A stretch of 9,307 bases of DNA from contig DGUK01000044.1 of the NCBI GenBank assembly GCA_002394635.1, positions 1 to 9,307 of the forward strand. The letters are read 5' to 3'. Source of the stretch: Faecalitalea sp. UBA4312. GTDB lineage: Bacteria > Bacillota_I > Bacilli_A > Erysipelotrichales > Erysipelotrichaceae. The stretch's first letter is position 1. The number at the start of each line of letters is the position of its first letter. Shown here one piece after another: positions 8,541 through 9,307 of the stretch. Made by a program: the position numbers and the translations under genes. The notes beneath the pieces were generated by a model, which searched no databases, was not told the DNA's origin, and worked only from the letters and a program-made list of their open reading frames with translations.

Positions 8541-8590
8541 GCTTTTTTTTGTATGTTCTTTATAATATATCGTTTTTAAAGTTAGGTTTT

Positions 8591-8629
8591 AAGTCCAAAT
8601 GATTTCCTGCATTTTTCATCAAACTGGAC
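8591..8629. repeat. 39-bp control element, copy 1 (promoter-distal)
   Basis: It has the same 8-bp start and 13-bp end as the copy at 8502-8540, with the start points exactly 89 bp apart. The conserved outer parts and divergent middle suggest two recognition half-sites held at fixed spacing. No T-tract follows on the minus strand, so unlike the other copy it is not terminator-like in that direction. It lies directly behind the regulator's terminator. The likely ligand is the regulator encoded at 8645-9307, by position and by analogy with MtlR/LicR-type activators. Confidence 0.7.
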
Positions 8630-8630
8630 T

Positions 8631-8654
8631 AAAAAAAGAAGCTGTTACAGCTTC
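8631..8654 (-). terminator. Intrinsic terminator of the regulator gene, with the stop codon as its loop
   Basis: On the minus strand GAAGCTG, TAA, CAGCTTC form a perfect 7-bp stem with a 3-nt loop, followed by T7 (8631-8637). The loop is the stop codon of the regulator and the 5' arm is its last codons (Glu-Lys-Leu). It should stop regulator transcripts before the PTS control region, so the PTS genes need their own promoter. Confidence 0.85.
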
Positions 8655-9307
8655 TCCAGTGATTCTATATAATTATATACTTCTGTCTCATCTTGGAATT
8701 GCATCAAATGCTGACGATGCTTGTCGTTTCCGAAAATCAACATCAAATCATAAATAGCCGCATTGATGCTCTGTGCACTCAGAATGCTCATGGCAACGAT
8801 AAAATACACTGGATCATTGATACCACTGTGAAAATCAACCGGTTTTTTCAATCGTACGATGGCTACGGCTTCCTGCAGCACACCATCTTCCGGATTGGCA
8901 TGAGGTAACGCCGTTTGGGGGCATACGACAATATAAGGGCCGTTTTTCTTTACGCTGTTGATCATCGCTTCTACATACTTCGGTTCTACCGCTTTTGTGT
9001 TTACCAGCAGATTGCCGGCTTGCCGGATGGCCGCCTGCCAGTCTTCAGCTTCCACATTCAGTTGTATGCGCTGTGTATTCAATAGATGTAAGAAATCACC
9101 GTTGACCCGGGAGTCCTCTTTTTGCTCCTCATATCGAATATCTTCCGGTTCTGAATAGCCATCCCGAATCTCCAGCGCCATCCTTTGAATCGATACAATA
9201 TCATTTTTTGTCAGCATCGGAGATTCTACAATGACGGACGGAAGTACCGAGTAATGCAGAGGAATCGTTGATATGATCATTTCCGCTTTGTTCTGTTCTA
9301 TCTGCTG
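8645..9307 (-). CDS. PTS-controlled transcriptional regulator (PRD/MtlR-LicR type), C-terminal part only
   Basis: The frame is open to the window edge, so the N-terminus is missing; 220 residues are visible. Residues from the edge to about 45 (KAEMIISTIPL, VIVESPMLTKNDI) match the end of the galactitol-type EIIB-like domain found in PRD regulators. After a charged linker, an EIIA-2 domain runs from about residue 78 to the end. Its active-site segment is CPQTALPHANPEDG, and the predicted phosphorylated His codon is at 8900-8902. In known MtlR and LicR proteins these domains follow a DNA-binding HTH and two PRDs, and phosphorylation by the cognate PTS and by HPr sets activity. None of those N-terminal parts can be seen here, so a BglG-like RNA-binding antiterminator is not formally excluded, but an EIIB+EIIA tail favours a DNA-binding activator. 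Position just before the PTS operon, with the same orientation, makes that operon the likely target. Confidence 0.88.
   Translation of the reverse strand, partial: QQIEQNKAEMIISTIPLHYSVLPSVIVESPMLTKNDIVSIQRMALEIRDGYSEPEDIRYEEQKEDSRVNGDFLHLLNTQRIQLNVEAEDWQAAIRQAGNLLVNTKAVEPKYVEAMINSVKKNGPYIVVCPQTALPHANPEDGVLQEAVAIVRLKKPVDFHSGINDPVYFIVAMSILSAQSINAAIYDLMLIFGNDKHRQHLMQFQDETEVYNYIESLEKL

Noticed and set aside
8561..8580. Possible CcpA (cre) site around AAAACGATATAT
   Set aside because: It has only the central CG and lacks the outer TG and CA bases of the cre consensus.
1..9307. CRISPR array, insertion sequence, tRNA or rRNA
   Set aside because: No regularly spaced repeats, transposase-like frames, terminal inverted repeats or structural RNA signatures were seen on either strand.

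Overview
The window reads almost entirely on the minus strand and looks like chromosomal DNA from a low-to-mid GC Gram-positive bacterium. RpoB is about 1385 residues long, against roughly 1190 in Bacillus. It carries extra sequence ahead of the rifampicin region and has Asn at the position equivalent to E. coli His526. Those traits, strong AGGAGG-type ribosome binding sites and the gene neighbourhood point to the Erysipelotrichia/Mollicutes side of the Firmicutes, probably a gut Erysipelotrichaceae relative. That assignment is inference; species cannot be named from this sequence.

Layout in the direction of transcription (high to low coordinates): (1) 9307-8645, the 3' end of a PTS-controlled transcriptional regulator (EIIB-like remnant plus EIIA domain), closed by a terminator whose loop is the gene's own stop codon. 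(2) 8644-8439, a control region with two 39-bp elements sharing identical 8-bp and 13-bp ends, an AT-rich promoter candidate and the ribosome binding site of the next gene. (3) 8438-6308, a three-gene PTS permease of the galactitol type in the order IIA, IIB, IIC, with gaps of 12-16 bp. (4) 6287-5796, a small two-helix membrane protein of unknown function, 20 bp behind IIC and probably the last gene of that operon. (5) 5795-5711, a hairpin and then a clear intrinsic terminator. (6) 5703-5607, the rpoB promoter and a leader of about 60 nt. (7) 5606-1449 rpoB and 1442-1 rpoC (its first 480 codons), translationally close, with the rpoC ribosome binding site inside the last codons of rpoB.

The regulator and PTS operon very likely form one unit. 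PTS phosphorylation of the regulator's EIIA domain would report substrate availability, and the regulator would act on the repeated elements in front of the IIA gene. The permease would import and phosphorylate a polyol or sugar; no catabolic enzyme is visible, so the substrate is open. The rpoBC operon is separate, with its own promoter, and is not preceded by rplJ-rplL as in Bacillus.

I see no mobile element, CRISPR array, rRNA or tRNA, and no wholly new system. The points most worth a second look are the natural rifampicin-site substitution in RpoB, the duplicated module in its enlarged lobe region, and the paired 39-bp elements, one of which is also terminator-like on both strands.
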